Positions 1-11,500 of a stretch of 64,000 bases of DNA are shown here, in pieces. The DNA comes from Leptodactylus fallax. Taxonomy: Eukaryota > Chordata > Amphibia > Anura > Leptodactylidae. Where the stretch lies: contig CAMRHE010000021.1 of NCBI GenBank assembly GCA_947044405.1, positions 5,502,501 through 5,566,500 of the forward strand, written 5' to 3'. A program made the translations under genes and the position numbers. The notes beneath the pieces are model-generated. The model searched no databases. It was not told where the DNA came from and saw only the letters and a list, made by a program, of their open reading frames with translations. Within the stretch, counting starts at the first letter, position 1. Every line of letters begins with the position of its first letter.

Positions 1-350
1 TACAACAGAATGGCTGAAAAAGAAAAGAATCAAGGTGTAGCAATGGCCCAAAGTCCAGACCTCATCCCAATTAAAATGCTGTACGTAACTGAATGCCCAC
101 AAGAACTGAAGCAACTTTGTAAAGATGAGTGGGACAAAATTTTAGTAGAACATTATTAGAGACTGATAAAGTCTTACAGAAATTGTTACTTCAAGTTTAT
201 TCATTTTGCCATAATTATTGATAAATAAATAATGGTGGAATCTGTGGTGTTGTACTTGCCTAATTTTAAGACCTCCATAAGACCAGATTTTTTTTTAATA
301 TGTCTTTATATGTAAAATCAATTAATTCAGGTGTTTTTCTCATGACTGTA
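1..350 (+). mobile_element. 3' remnant of a Tc1/mariner-like DNA transposon (cut by window edge)
   Basis: About 350 bp of a decayed Tc1-like element runs in from the left edge. Around 42-160 the + strand reads AQSPDLIPIKML followed by a C-terminal transposase-like tail ending at a stop near 160; this corresponds to the SPDLNPIE block that carries the last catalytic residue of Tc1 transposases. The catalytic Glu codon is here AAA (Lys), so the copy cannot be active. The A/T-rich stretch up to TCATGACTGTA (340-350) looks like the outer inverted repeat. The N-terminal part is outside the window. Family assignment is from motif and recalled similarity, not a search. Confidence 0.7.
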
Positions 351-354
351 CATC

Positions 355-420
355 TTAAAGGGGTTATCCAGTTTCTAATATTGATGACCTATCCTAAGGA
401 TAGGCCATCAATATTAGGTG
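355..420. repeat. T2/Kolobok-like MITE end with a near-perfect palindrome
   Basis: The element starts with TTAAAGGGG (355-363), the terminus typical of Xenopus T2-type MITEs with TTAA target duplications. It then holds an almost perfect palindrome at 375-417 centred on CCTAAGG. No matching right terminus was found nearby, so it is probably truncated. It abuts the end of the Tc1 remnant. Confidence 0.5.
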
Positions 421-479
421 TGCGAGGCCCCTGACAAGTAATATTTGATCAGCTAATAATATTCCAAACCCCGAAACAC

Positions 480-720
480 ATGGGCTAAACCCCAAAATAG
501 TGGAGTGTTTGAAGCATAAAACATATCAGGAGAGGCTTAAAGAACTTAACCTGTATAGCCTTGAGAGAAAAAGGTAAAGGGGGACATGATCGAAACCTTT
601 AAATATGCTAAAGGTAAGATATGACTGGGAAATCTACAGTAAGTGAATTTATGCATGCCTGGGATATACACATCTATCCTAAGATAAAATGGTAATAATA
701 TAAGGGCAGACTAGATGGTT
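480..720. repeat. Possible interspersed repeat fragment
   Basis: The stretch containing GGGGACATGATCGAAACCTT and ending GGGCAGACTAGATGG resembles a 3'-terminal retroelement-like repeat that I associate with frog genomes. No open reading frame or boundary is visible. A repeat-library search would be needed to name it. Confidence 0.3.
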
Positions 721-1820
721 ATCTGGCATTCCTTCTCTTTCAGTCTCATATGATGGTCATCATTATTCATATTACTAACACATCCTATGTATTCTGTCCC
801 TTTTTCTTTGTATATGTAAGGGAGGCAACAAACGGAGTCTTTGAGTTGGATTATAAAACTTTTATGTCTAGGCTTCTCAAGTAAATATGCCTCCGTATTA
901 ATGGAATATTGTGATTTTAAATGTCCCAACGGTTATCAGGCTTATTGACTTGTCCATGTAAATCAATGACTAATAAGCTGAGACGCTCTTTTCAAGTCAT
1001 CCAGTGCAGGGACTGTTGGAGGTCCATACGTTCGTCTTCTTGTATTTGCATGAGAGACCTCCTAGGTCCTAGATAAACTCTACAAATGAAGAATCAATAG
1101 GATTGTGAAAAGGCTGCGATCTGGCCAGGGACTAAATCAATAGCAGGATTTATCTGTCACATCAGAACGCCTAAGCACCTGGCAGAGAGGCACACACCTC
1201 CTGTCTCCCAGACTTTTTCTTTCTAGCCTTGCAAAGCTCCAGGGTGCATGATTGAGTAAAACTGCTTGCCAATGCAGAAAGAGCTGTGCCCTGTTCAGCT
1301 GTGCCTGTGTGAAACAGGCTGGCATGGGCTTCTGCTGGTGATCCCCAGGCTGTAACCGAGCTGCCAGCAGTCTTGTTTGGTATGGTAGTTCCTTTAGCTT
1401 CCTGCTGTTAGAAAAGCTGTTTATGCTAATGAGCCTATTAAGATTTGAAGGCCTTTGCCATTCTCAGTGTCTGTGTGTGTGTGCTGTGCCCCATTAATGA
1501 GCATGCACAGGGCAACTCTTGTTTGTATTGTCATGGTGCCAATTCCGGCACCCTTTGCCAGAGCAACAGGAAGAGAGACATCTGTTGATGGCAGCCTCTC
1601 ACCTCATGTCTTTTCCTGCTGGGAGGAAAACATACAGTGAAGGCAAAAAAATTGTGTAGGAAACGCTTGTAACTTTTACCAAGATGCTGCCACTGTGTGA
1701 TGTACACACTTGCAGGAGAGGTGCTGGAAGAAGCAGAGTCTAGAACTTGCTTGTTCAGAGTACTGCTGAATTACAAAAGAACAGTTGTTGCAAGTATGCT
1801 AAAAATACCAAAATCGTGTG
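721..1820. other. Intergenic or 5' intronic sequence, nothing recognised
   Basis: No coding exon, transposon end or strong structure was seen in this 1.1 kb. Short open frames here lack any domain or splice context. The part near 1200-1560 is non-repetitive and could be regulatory, but nothing specific supports that. Confidence 0.4.
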
Positions 1821-1821
1821 T

Positions 1822-1841
1822 GGTGTGTATGTATGTATGTG

Positions 1842-1889
<48 letters not shown>
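1822..1889. repeat. Compound GTAT/(TA)n/(TG)n microsatellite
   Basis: A short GTAT run is followed by about 15 TA units (1842-1871) and about 9 TG units. It is pure simple sequence. Confidence 0.95.
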
Positions 1890-2288
1890 TTTGTGGAGAA
1901 AAGAATGTTGTAACTTGTCATTGTTTCAGAGGAATCTCTGTTCTTACTTTGTTATAAAGTCGAGGAGGCGGTCCTATCCGTGATTGACATCCTACCCTCT
2001 TTGACTGTGCATTAAGAGGTAGCTATCAGTCACTAATAGGACCACCCTCTTGACTATATAGCAAAGAAAGAACAGATATTTTAATCTATGACAAGTTATA
2101 CTAAATATTTTCCTACAAAGCTATACATTTATCTGCTCAGCTCCTCCGGCTCTACAACATGATTCCTGCACTGTAGTTTGCTGGTGATAGGTTCCCTTTA
2201 AGGCTGGGTTTAGACAGATGAAAGATGGATGCATTTTAACTTCAATATTAAGGATCTAATACCCAAGGTGGGTCTGTGAAATGTGGTC

Positions 2289-2624
2289 TTAAAGGTCCAG
2301 GATCTGAAGATAATTGATCAGATTGGTTGGGGTCCAGCATGTGGACCCCGCACTGATCAGCTGATGGGGCTGCTGGAAGCCCTATAAAAGGTACATGGCC
2401 AGAAGCAGCCCTGCTCCTTTTCAAATGAATGGAATGCAGTAGCTGTATACAGTGTATGGAGCTCTGTAAACTGCCAGGTATCTGCAGCCCCAGTTATATA
2501 AGACTTCCAGCAGCTGATCAGTGCAGGTCCAGGTGTCAGACCCTCACTGATCTGATACTGATGACCTATCTGGTGGATAGGTCTTCAATATCATTTATCT
2601 TCAGATCCTGGACAACCCTGTTAA
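2289..2624. mobile_element. T2/Kolobok-like MITE with TTAA target duplication
   Basis: This is a 336-bp non-autonomous element. TTAA occurs at both ends (2289-2292 and 2621-2624). The terminal inverted repeats include CCAGGATCTGAAGATAA on the left and TTATCTTCAGATCCTGG on the right. There is no coding capacity. The internal part contains two copies of AGCTGATCAGTGC-type sequence facing each other. TTAA duplication with TTAAAGG ends fits the T2/Kolobok group. Confidence 0.75.
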
Positions 2625-2801
2625 TATGTACATTAGAATGTGCCTGTATTACAAACTTTGAAAACTAGCCTTATATGTTCCACCTTTTTAAAAATAGGAG
2701 CGCTGGCACGTTTCACACATACACATGATTATTTTTTGGAAGAAATAGTGCAATCTGTGTATCCAGTAGGAAGAACAAATATATTAGAATCTTCAGTCAC
2801 T

Positions 2802-2844
<43 letters not shown>

Positions 2845-2856
2845 ATATATATATAT
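2802..2856. repeat. (TG)n then (TA)n microsatellite
   Basis: About 19 TG units (2802-2840) run into a short TA tract. A poly-T of about 24 bases follows at 2931-2954. Confidence 0.95.
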
Positions 2857-2959
2857 CACTGTGTCAAAATAGACTCCAGCAATGGTATTCTTTTCCTTTT
2901 TGTGACATTTTCTTTATAGCCCTTTTTAGCTTTTTTTTTTTTTTTTTTTTTTTCCCCTT

Positions 2960-4430
2960 TGCTGCGTTGCCAACCTGCATCTTGTGTGCCTAATTAACAA
3001 TGTTCTAATTAACAATTTCAGATTACACAGTGCTGCTGTTAAGATTTAATCCTGAGGATGTCAGGGTGGCACGGTCCAACCCCCTCCTTGTGCATTTGTT
3101 TAGCTCTATTGTGTTTTTTTTTTTTTTCCAGTAAAATTGTTTCCTGCCCAGCATTGGCACGCTGCCATGAGTGGTACACATGTGTTCAGACGGGGATATT
3201 TATATAAATGAGAATGGATCAGAAGTCATCTCGTGCCTTTATTACCATGTAATGATTATTTGACGTTCACTACTTTGATTACAGCACAGGATTCCCACTT
3301 GTTGAGAGCGCAGTTTTGGCTGTAAATTCATGGTCAAATTTAGGTCCAACTTGGACCATTTTTACAGTGTAAGACTTACAGTGTAGGACTACAAGACTTT
3401 AGTTGATTTTATAAGCTGGTGTTTCTATTTGGTAGTTAGAGAAATGTGGGTAGTCTTTTTCTGCTGTGTCAGATTTTCAGCCACTAGAAGAGGGTATCTT
3501 GCTGGCTTCAAGCAGAACACACAGCTGAGGAACACATTGCCTTCAATGTCCGCACTCTGATTGGAGGTCATTGATTTTACGGGAAAACATGTTTTATAGA
3601 CAGAGTGCTGATCGACCAGTGGAGTTTGACTTCTGCTTCCTTAAGTGAGATCTGCCTCTCTCCTATTGACTGACAGTCAGAGTAAGAGATGAAAGCTAAG
3701 AGAGGTGGAAAACAGAGCAGTAAAAAGAACGGGCAGATGGTTTTACAGTCTTATTTGCAGTGTTGCTAGACATGGATGGTACATAACTACAAATTCTTAT
3801 GTTAGGCCACATGTTTCTGAAAATGGAATGCACTGGGTGATAATGGAGTGTGTTCTGAAGAGTTCTCTTTTCTTGTTCTCTTTCCAATAAGTTGTGTAGA
3901 AGAGGAGGACTTGGTTCTGGAGGGTGACTGGATTCACATATTGATGACAAGGGCTTAATTTTGGATTTTTCTTCTCTCCTTGACCAAGGGAGCACAACGG
4001 GTTTTGCATCGATACACAAGTCCCTAGTGCCCAGTCAAAGTGTTTCTCTCCTCTTGCTGCCTCCCCTTCCCACAGCTTCCTGGAACTTACCAAGCTTTTA
4101 TGGCATTGATTTTGCAATTAGCCTGTTAACCCTCTCGCCCTTATAGCCTTGCCAGTGCTACTGGACTGAGCTGTCAATCACTCAAACCAAGACCCAATGG
4201 CTGACATTGTGGGGAAATTGCTTGTGAATTTGGCACTTGAAACAAGGTCAGCCTGTAGCTGTGATAAATTATGAAAATGTTAGTGCCAAATTTCACATGA
4301 AAAAGTAGTGTCTTTTATCCTAGTATAATAAAGCATTTTACTAATTTTGTGTTTGAATTGGATACTGTATTGAATTATCTGTTTATATTACTTCATCCAG
4401 ATTAATTATGTTTTTCTTTCCTTCTTGCAG
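2960..4430 (+). other. Sequence upstream of the first coding exon (5' intron end)
   Basis: No coding sequence was found. The 3000-3330 part is A/T-rich and non-repetitive, with repeated TAATTAACAAT and other homeobox-like TAAT cores, so it could be a regulatory block. The stretch ends in a good polypyrimidine tract and acceptor (TTTCTTTCCTTCTTGCAG, AG at 4429-4430), showing that a non-coding exon must lie further upstream. That exon was not located. Confidence 0.5.
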
Positions 4431-4476
4431 ATCCCAGCTGTATTGGGTGCAATGAACTCTACGTGCAGAGCTCGCC
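4431..4476 (+). promoter_or_regulatory. zfhx3: 5' UTR part of first coding exon, with a uORF start
   Basis: These 46 bases lie between the acceptor (AG 4429-4430) and the start codon. The start at 4477 has a strong Kozak context (GCCATGG). An out-of-frame ATG at 4452 opens a 12-codon reading frame that ends at 4490, inside the main coding region, so it overlaps the true start and could lower its use. Confidence 0.7.
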
Positions 4477-7174
4477 ATGGAAGGCTGTGACACTTCTGTT
4501 ATCCCTGGGAAGGACAATGGATGCAGCGCTTCTCAAAACCAAAAATGGACTGAACTCAACAGTGCCCTCCACCTTGACCAATCTGGCAGCATGGAGCAGC
4601 CCAACATGGAAAGCCGTGGGTCTCTGGAAAGTCTGAGTGGCTCATTCAATGAATGTGCCTCTGAAAGCGCTAACCCATCTGGTGCCATCTCGCAGTCTCC
4701 CAGCAGAGCAGTCTGTTGCAGCGAATGTTCATCCTCCTTTCCTATTTTACAGGACTATATGGAGCACCGTTGTTCTGGTACTCGCCCATCTCTTGCTCTG
4801 AAGGAGGAAAGTGAAAGTGATGTTAGTGAGGAAGGGGAGGAGGAGAGTGACGTTGAGAATTTAGCTGGTGAAATAGTGTATCAACCTGACGGTTCTGCTT
4901 ATATAGTGGAGAGTGTCAGCCAACTGATCCAAAGTGGTGAAGCCTGTGACAGTACTCCAAGCGAGGCTCTTCTTTCCCTCTACAAAAATTCCTTGCCTAA
5001 TGCAACAGGGAAGTCTGAGGAGACATCCTCTGTGGGCCCTTCTTACCCCCAAATTATTAACACTTTCCACATAGCCTCGTCTTTCAGGAGGTGGTTTGAG
5101 AATTCTGACAAATCTTTCCTGGATACCTCAACCCTTGCGGGCGTAAGCCCTGTCCTGCACAGCTTCCGTGTTTTTGATGTGCGCCACAAAAGCAACAAGG
5201 ATTACCTAAACAGTGATGGTTCTGCCAAAAGCTCATGTGTATCCAAAGATGTACCCAACAATGTAGATCTGTCCAAATATGATGGCTTTGTACTGTATGG
5301 TAAGAGGAAACCCATTCTAATGTGTTTTTTGTGCAAACTTTCCTTTGGGTATGTGCGGTCATTTGTGACCCATGCTGTGCATGACCATAGAATGACTCTA
5401 AGTGAGGATGAGCGTAAAATTCTTAGTAACAAGAACATTTCTGCCATCATTCAAGGGATTGGGAAAGATAAAGAACCTCTTGTTAGTTTTCTGGAACCAA
5501 AAAACAAAAGTTTTCAGCATCCCTTAGTTCCACCTGCCAACACTACTGGACCTGGTAATAGTTTTTATGGGAAATTTAGTGGCATTCGCATGGAGGGCGA
5601 TGAAGCCTTGCAGGCTAGCCTAGCACTTCTAAAAGACAATGACACTACTTCCAGTGGGGTAGACCAGACACAGCCCAATGTTGTGTCCCAAAATACCCTG
5701 CTTAATCTTGGAGGATTGTCAAACTCCTCTTTTACCACCACCATAAACTCTGTCTCTTTAAGCTCCTCAAGCTCTTGTACTACCAAACCCTCCTCTAGCA
5801 AGGAACCTGAAATTGCAGAGCCTGAGAAGCATTCATTGGGAGTACAAGAGGACATATCAGAAAGGATGGAGGCAGATGATGATGAGGAGGAGTTGGATGA
5901 AGAAGAAATGGAGGAGGAAGCTGATGAGGAAGGGGAGGACTGCAAAGCACTGTTTCCACGTGGGCTTGAGGATGACTTTGTGGATAGGCCTCAGGATGAG
6001 TCTGGGGCGATTGCCGAGAGCAGCGGCAAAAAGGACCTGGCTCTCACTAACCAAAGTATTTCTAATTATAATTTAATGCCTAATGTGTCCCAGCCTATGG
6101 CAAGGGGCACACCTTCTACATGTTCTTCTTCCTTTGTTGTCTATGATGGTGCAAACAGGAGGAACCATTTAAGCTTTAACAGTGATGGCGTTGATGCCAG
6201 TATGGCGGAGGGAGGGAAGAAATTGGACTTTGTTGATGAAAGTGCCAATAGGGACAATGCCACAGCACCTGAACCAAATGAAAGTGCAGAGGGAGAGGAT
6301 GGAAGCTTTGCCACCCACCACCAGCATGCAGATAACCCCTGCGAGCTTGGCGTAGGGGAATGCCCTTCTGGGAGTGGGGTGGAGTGTCCAAAGTGTGACA
6401 CTGTACTGGGCTCATCACGCTCACTTGGTGGACACATGACTATGATGCACTCTCGGAACTCATGTAAGACTCTTAAGTGTCCAAAGTGTAACTGGCATTA
6501 CAAATACCAGCAAACGCTGGAAGCACACATGAAAGAAAAGCACCCTGAGCCGGGTGGTTCTTGTGGCTACTGCAAATCTGGGCAACCTCATCCCCGTCTT
6601 GCCAGGGGAGAGAGCTATACCTGTGGTTACAAGCCATTCCGTTGTGAGGTCTGTAACTATTCCACCACTACCAAAGGCAATCTCAGTATTCATATGCAGT
6701 CTGACAAGCATCTGAACAACATGCAGAATCTACAGAATGGAGGGAGTGACCAAGTTTTCAGCCACACTGCCGGAGTTGCAGTTGCTGCTGCCACTGCAGC
6801 TGCTGCTGCTGCTTCCAACATTAGTAATTCTTGCGGAGCCCCTTCACCTACTAAACCAAAAACCAAACCAACCTGGCGCTGTGAAGTGTGTGATTATGAA
6901 ACCAATGTCGCTAGGAACCTGCGCATTCACATGACCAGTGAGAAGCACATGCACAATATGATGCTGCTTCAGCAAAACATGACCCAAATTCAACATAACA
7001 GGCACTTGGGGATCAGCAGTTTACCTTCTCCCGCCGAAGCAGATCTGTATCATTTCTACCTAGCACAAAACATGAATCTCAAGATGGACAACCCAGCTAA
7101 TGAGTCGCAGTATATAATGGGAGGGTTTCAGCTCGACCCTACCAGTCCTATGCCAGGGATGGCTCCTACAGTAG
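4477..7174 (+). CDS. zfhx3: zfhx3 coding exon 1 (human exon 2 equivalent), residues 1-899
   Basis: This exon encodes the N-terminal regulatory part. Six C2H2-like fingers are visible: about residues 80-98, 283-303, 637-657, 668-690, 723-745 and 802-824; the last two are of the [16 protein letters not shown] type. Other landmarks are the conserved block [20 protein letters not shown], a Ser/Thr-rich region, an acidic run (about 465-489) and an alanine run (about 768-780). The exon ends after one base of a glycine codon; the donor is GTAAGT at 7175. Reading on without splicing hits TAG at 7180, which confirms the donor. The start was chosen by Kozak context and by the family start MEGCD. Confidence 0.97.
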
Positions 7175-7727
7175 GTAAGTAGTGAAACTCTGGTAAACCA
7201 AATAACAGTAATTAGGAAGAAAAAAAGTAAAGAAAATGTGAAAACCAGCTGCCCTAAGCATGTGCCTGGTATGGCCATATGATAAACACAGGCCAACCTA
7301 GATATGTATGTACATTACTGTGAGTGGTTCTGAACTCCATTTAACACTGTGTTCACTTTTATGATGAAAATCTGATTTTATCTACATTGGTCTGTTTGTT
7401 TTACACGTCAGATATATTCTTGAGATTCCATTGAGCTTTAACTAAGATTGCACATTAATAGTCTCGGAATGATAATGTACAGTAGTCACAGTCGAGAGTT
7501 GAGCTCTGGGGCTTTTCTACATCATTGTCTCCCTTCTTGAGCCTTGCTGAGATGCTTATTAGCTGCAGATGGTAGCATCTCTCTTATGAACTTCAGAAGG
7601 GAACCTTATGGTTTTGTATCTATAGTTTTATTTAGAAGACATTAGGAGTAATTTTGTTTTTGGGCAATGTGGGGGTAGATGAAAAGGGCATCTGAAAATT
7701 GAAAGTGCTAGATATTACATATCTATA

Positions 7728-7960
7728 TACTCATCAGCCCTAACATTAAAACCACTGGTGAAAACAATAGTGTTGAATATGTTGTGAATATGGCTCCTAG
7801 CAAAACGTGGGCTTTATTAGATAGCAAGTGAACAGTCAATTTTTGTTAGTTGTTCTCAGGTGGAATATACTAAAAGTGGTCCAAGGAAGGAAAGCCAGTG
7901 AACCACTGACAGGTTCATTGATGTGAGGGGAGCAAAGGCTAGCCTGTCTGGTTTGCTCCT
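7728..7960 (+). mobile_element. Decayed Tc1-like transposon fragment in the intron
   Basis: The stretch starts CATCAGCCCTAACATTAAAA, the terminal repeat of a Tc1-like family common in fish. It then keeps AAAAGTGGTCCAAGGAAGG and following bases, which correspond to the K-W-S-K-E-G part of that family's transposase DNA-binding region. Much of the element is missing and there are many changes, so it is old. Its inner end is unclear. The call relies on remembered family sequence. Confidence 0.6.
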
Positions 7961-8041
7961 TCCTGTTATGACTGATGTATGTGAGAAGAAGGTATACTTA
8001 TTGAGTTTTATGTCAAATTTTTTTTTGTTTTTGTTCACTTG

Positions 8042-8047
8042 AAGTAG
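8042..8047 (+). promoter_or_regulatory. zfhx3: Tandem NAGNAG splice acceptor
   Basis: The bases AAGTAG give two acceptors 3 bp apart. The distal TAG yields Val-Gly-Gly-Glu across the junction, as in the human protein. The proximal AAG would add one valine and stay in frame. TAG is usually preferred over AAG. Confidence 0.7.
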
Positions 8048-8541
8048 GTGGTGAAATCCCATTGGACATGAGATTGGGAGGTGGACAGCTGGTGTCAGAA
8101 GAACTCATGAATCTGGGTGAGAGTTTTACGCAAACCAACGACCCTTCCCTTAAACTTTTCCAGTGTGCAGTATGTAACCGCTTTACTACGGATAACCTGG
8201 ACATGCTTGGTCTCCATATGGGAGCGGAGCGCAGTCTGCCTGAGGAAGAATGGAAGTCGGTGGTGGGAGATTGTTACCAGTGTAATTTGTGTCGATATAA
8301 CACTCAGCTGAAGGCCAACTTTCAGCTGCACTGCAAAACTGACAAACATATTCAGAAATACCAGCTTGTGGCTCATATCAAAGAAGGGGGCAAAGCCAAC
8401 GAGTGGAGGTTGAAATGTGTTGCCATTGGGAACCCAGTACATCTCAAGTGCAATGCCTGTGACTATTACACCAACAGCCTGGACAAACTCCGTCTGCACA
8501 CTGTGAACGCCAGACACGAGGCCAGCCTCAAGCTGTATAAG
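8048..8541 (+). CDS. zfhx3: zfhx3 coding exon 2, residues 900-1064
   Basis: The exon starts with the last two bases of a split glycine codon and ends in phase with LKLYK before donor GTAAAA at 8542. It holds three C2H2-type fingers starting near residues 939 (CAVCNRFTT), 978 (CNLCRYNTQ) and 1034 (CNACDYYTN). The sequence [20 protein letters not shown] is nearly identical to human. The known human short form ATBF1-B lacks roughly the first 914-920 residues, so an equivalent frog form would start at one of the methionines at the front of this exon; no alternative promoter was seen. Confidence 0.96.
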
Positions 8542-11500
8542 GTAAAATACCGATTTTAAGCTGTTAAGTAAATTAAAGCTCTACTTGAGCTGTTGCCATG
8601 ACCATAGTGACCAATGATCAGACTAAGACATCACAAATATGAATATTTGAGTATATTTTACATTGAGGTAATGCACATTGATCAATTTCTGTTTATTCTT
8701 TTGTACAATATGGGCAGTGGTGCAGGGTAGAAGGTCCGTGTGCATATACTATATATATTATGATGATTTTTTTTTTTTTCAACTGTAATACATTGTCCTG
8801 TTATGTCCCAGTCCAAGATCCCACCTCCCTTTCCCGACTCTCTGTACTGTAAGAATAGAAGCAGTGAAAATCCCGTAAATAGCCTTTTGCTCGCCCCATA
8901 GAATTCCTCCAGACGTTTCTATTGATTTTCACTGGACTTAAAGCCTCACCCTCCTCTCTAATCATTCCATAATGGCTTTAGTATGAACGGTCAGGTACAG
9001 TTCCCCATAAATCTGGTCAGGCTTATTCCACCTACCTTCCATCCATGCACATTGCATACAGTCTGGGAACTAACATATCTCTCATTTCTCCTACACTCTA
9101 TTTAATGGGAATGACATAGTGCAGCCTCTGCCTATTCCCCCTGACTCCCTGACCACACTCCTGTGAGGGAGAAGAGACCATGAATGAGAGTGGTCCTTAG
9201 ACCAAGAGTTCACATCTGAGGTGGATTGAGATTGATTGCATGTTATGTTTCCTCTTGCAAATGTAATCCATTAGGCTGGCACATCTATAATCAGGTTAGC
9301 GCAGAGTTAACTGCATGTAATCAACTTCTACACTGTCAGATACAGAAATCCCCTCCAGATGCCAGAATAGTGTGCAAGACAAAACTGTGTGCATCCACCA
9401 GTGCAGATCAGTGGCCTTTCTCTCAGTGGGGGCACAAGTCCAAGAGAAGACAATTTAGAGCTAGAAAAGAAGTGGCAATCTGGTTTTGGTTAAAGGTGAC
9501 TATTGAATAACTTGGCTTTTATCCCTGTATGGTTTCTGACAACATCCAGCCTTCTAATGGCCTAGAAGATTTGCCTTTTCCGAGCCGGCCAGCTAATAAG
9601 AGGGGGAAAAAAAATCCTTAGCAGAGATTGTGGTCAATTTTCTTGTTTCCTAAGCAGGGATCAGAGAGTTCAGTTTAGTCTTCTGCCACTGCATAAAGAT
9701 ATAGCATTAGACATGGACCAGTTACAGCAATTTTGGGGAGGACCAAGTAAACATTGATGCAAATGGTGATGTCTGCAGACAAACAAATCATTTTAGTAAT
9801 AAATGAATAAAATGCCTTCAACAAGTTTTAAGAGCTTTGCCCCTGCATTAGCAAAGGCTATAACCCTATCAATGTATAAGGCTAAGGCTTTTTTCGTTGT
9901 AGCTAGGAGTGAATTGAGCAGAAGGTAAAAAAAGTATAAGAATTTCCTATATAGTTCCCATTCTTTTTGTAGCCATTCTTGGCTTTGGCTCAAAAAAGCA
10001 CAGCATAATCTACAACAAAAAAAAAGCTGAATTCCCAAATAACGAATTGCTGAAGTTCAGAGTATGAGAACATAAGCCTGATAAGGACTTACTAGGATAC
10101 AGTTCATGTAATAAGTAGAAATGGAAATACGAGGGCTTGTGAGTTATTGTGGGCACACTTATGAACACACGAGACCCTCTATGTGACCTAGTGCTTTTCT
10201 GTATAAATCAGTCTAATTCCTTGGCTTTGCATTGTGTTTACTCCCTGCACCAGTCTGATCATTTTCTCTGTATGAATGCCTACATGTTGTATTTGGACAT
10301 TTTATGCTGATCTTCATGATCTCTGCCTCCTGATCTACAGTCACGCATAGCAGTTTGTAATTTACCACTGATTGTATGAAGTTCAGGTTGTATAGAATAC
10401 TGATAAAGTGCTTTTGAGCTTTTCTGATCAAGGCATAGATCCAGATGGTTAATGCTAAACAAAATCTGTACCCTGTCAGTGGAAACCCAACACAGGCTAT
10501 TGCAGTAGATATCAATTGGCATTTTTAACTTATGGCGTTGTTGTCCAAGTTGACAACCTTGACAGACCAACTATGAACAAACCACAAGTTTTTCGGAAGA
10601 GGCCCTCTGGAAGCCCTAATGTACGGGTAGCGTTAGACTTTGGTCTCTGCATGGCAGGATTTGGGTTGATTCCAGTAGCAGGGAATACTAGTGTAAGTCC
10701 ATTTCCCATTGTGGAACCTGTGGTAGAGTAACTGTTGATATGTTGATTCAGCATAATTGATGCAGCCTCATTTCCCACAGTAGATGAGGATTAGAGGAGC
10801 CTAGTTTAACAGTCTCATTTTCTGGTCCCAAAGCACACTTGTTTTAATGTGTTTCAGTTAATGAGGTAGAAGGGAGGGGGAAGTGTCGCTGAACGTATGC
10901 AGACCGCGAGTCTCAACGTGCCACATTCCACAAATTGATACGGCTACTACTGGTACTGGTTTCAGTGGTCAGAGCCAGGACTTTACCAAGCTCACTAGTG
11001 TCAATTCTGTTGGCACTTTTTATAGCACCTTAACTACTTCAGCGCTGTGCTCATGGAGCTGCATCTGCTCACTGTTTCTTCTCCTGGAAATGTTCTTTCA
11101 TTTTTGTCATATCCATTAGACTAGGGAATGACAAGGCTCAGGCCTTTGGGGACTGTTCTGACAGATAGGCTGCATAAAACTAACAAAATGCAGGCGCTCG
11201 AACTGGCAGCTTGCAACCATATGGGGAGCTTCTGTTTGTCTAGTAGGGAAGGTGGAGTGTCGGCTCTCACCATATAATGGGGCCAGCTCAGCTACAAGTG
11301 AAAGCTGTTATCTCTGGACTGGCACAACTCCAGTCCCCCCTGGCACATGCTGGCTGACAGTTCACAGCAGCACGTGACGCTTTTCCCCAAGGCAAAGCCA
11401 CCGTTGGTTTAAGTAGGCATTAAACAATTACCCAGGCTTTACTGCTCCTCACCTTCCGCAGATTGGCTCTATAAATTGTCAGCCTGCTGACATTTTAATG

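Larger units (their letters stand above)
7175..8047 (+). other. zfhx3: zfhx3 intron (873 bp) after coding exon 1
   Basis: The donor is GTAAGT. The acceptor is a tandem NAGNAG (AAGTAG, 8042-8047). The 7200-7725 part shows nothing recognisable; a decayed Tc1-like fragment fills most of the rest. The polypyrimidine tract is at about 8018-8037. Confidence 0.9.

Noticed and set aside
1..160. Host protein-coding exon at the left edge
   Set aside because: The reading frame shows the SPDL-PI block of Tc1 transposases with a changed catalytic residue, followed by transposon end sequence.
7175..7182. Unspliced read-through of coding exon 1 ending Gly-Lys-stop
   Set aside because: The GTAAGT donor and the phase of the following exon show splicing; the stop lies inside the intron.
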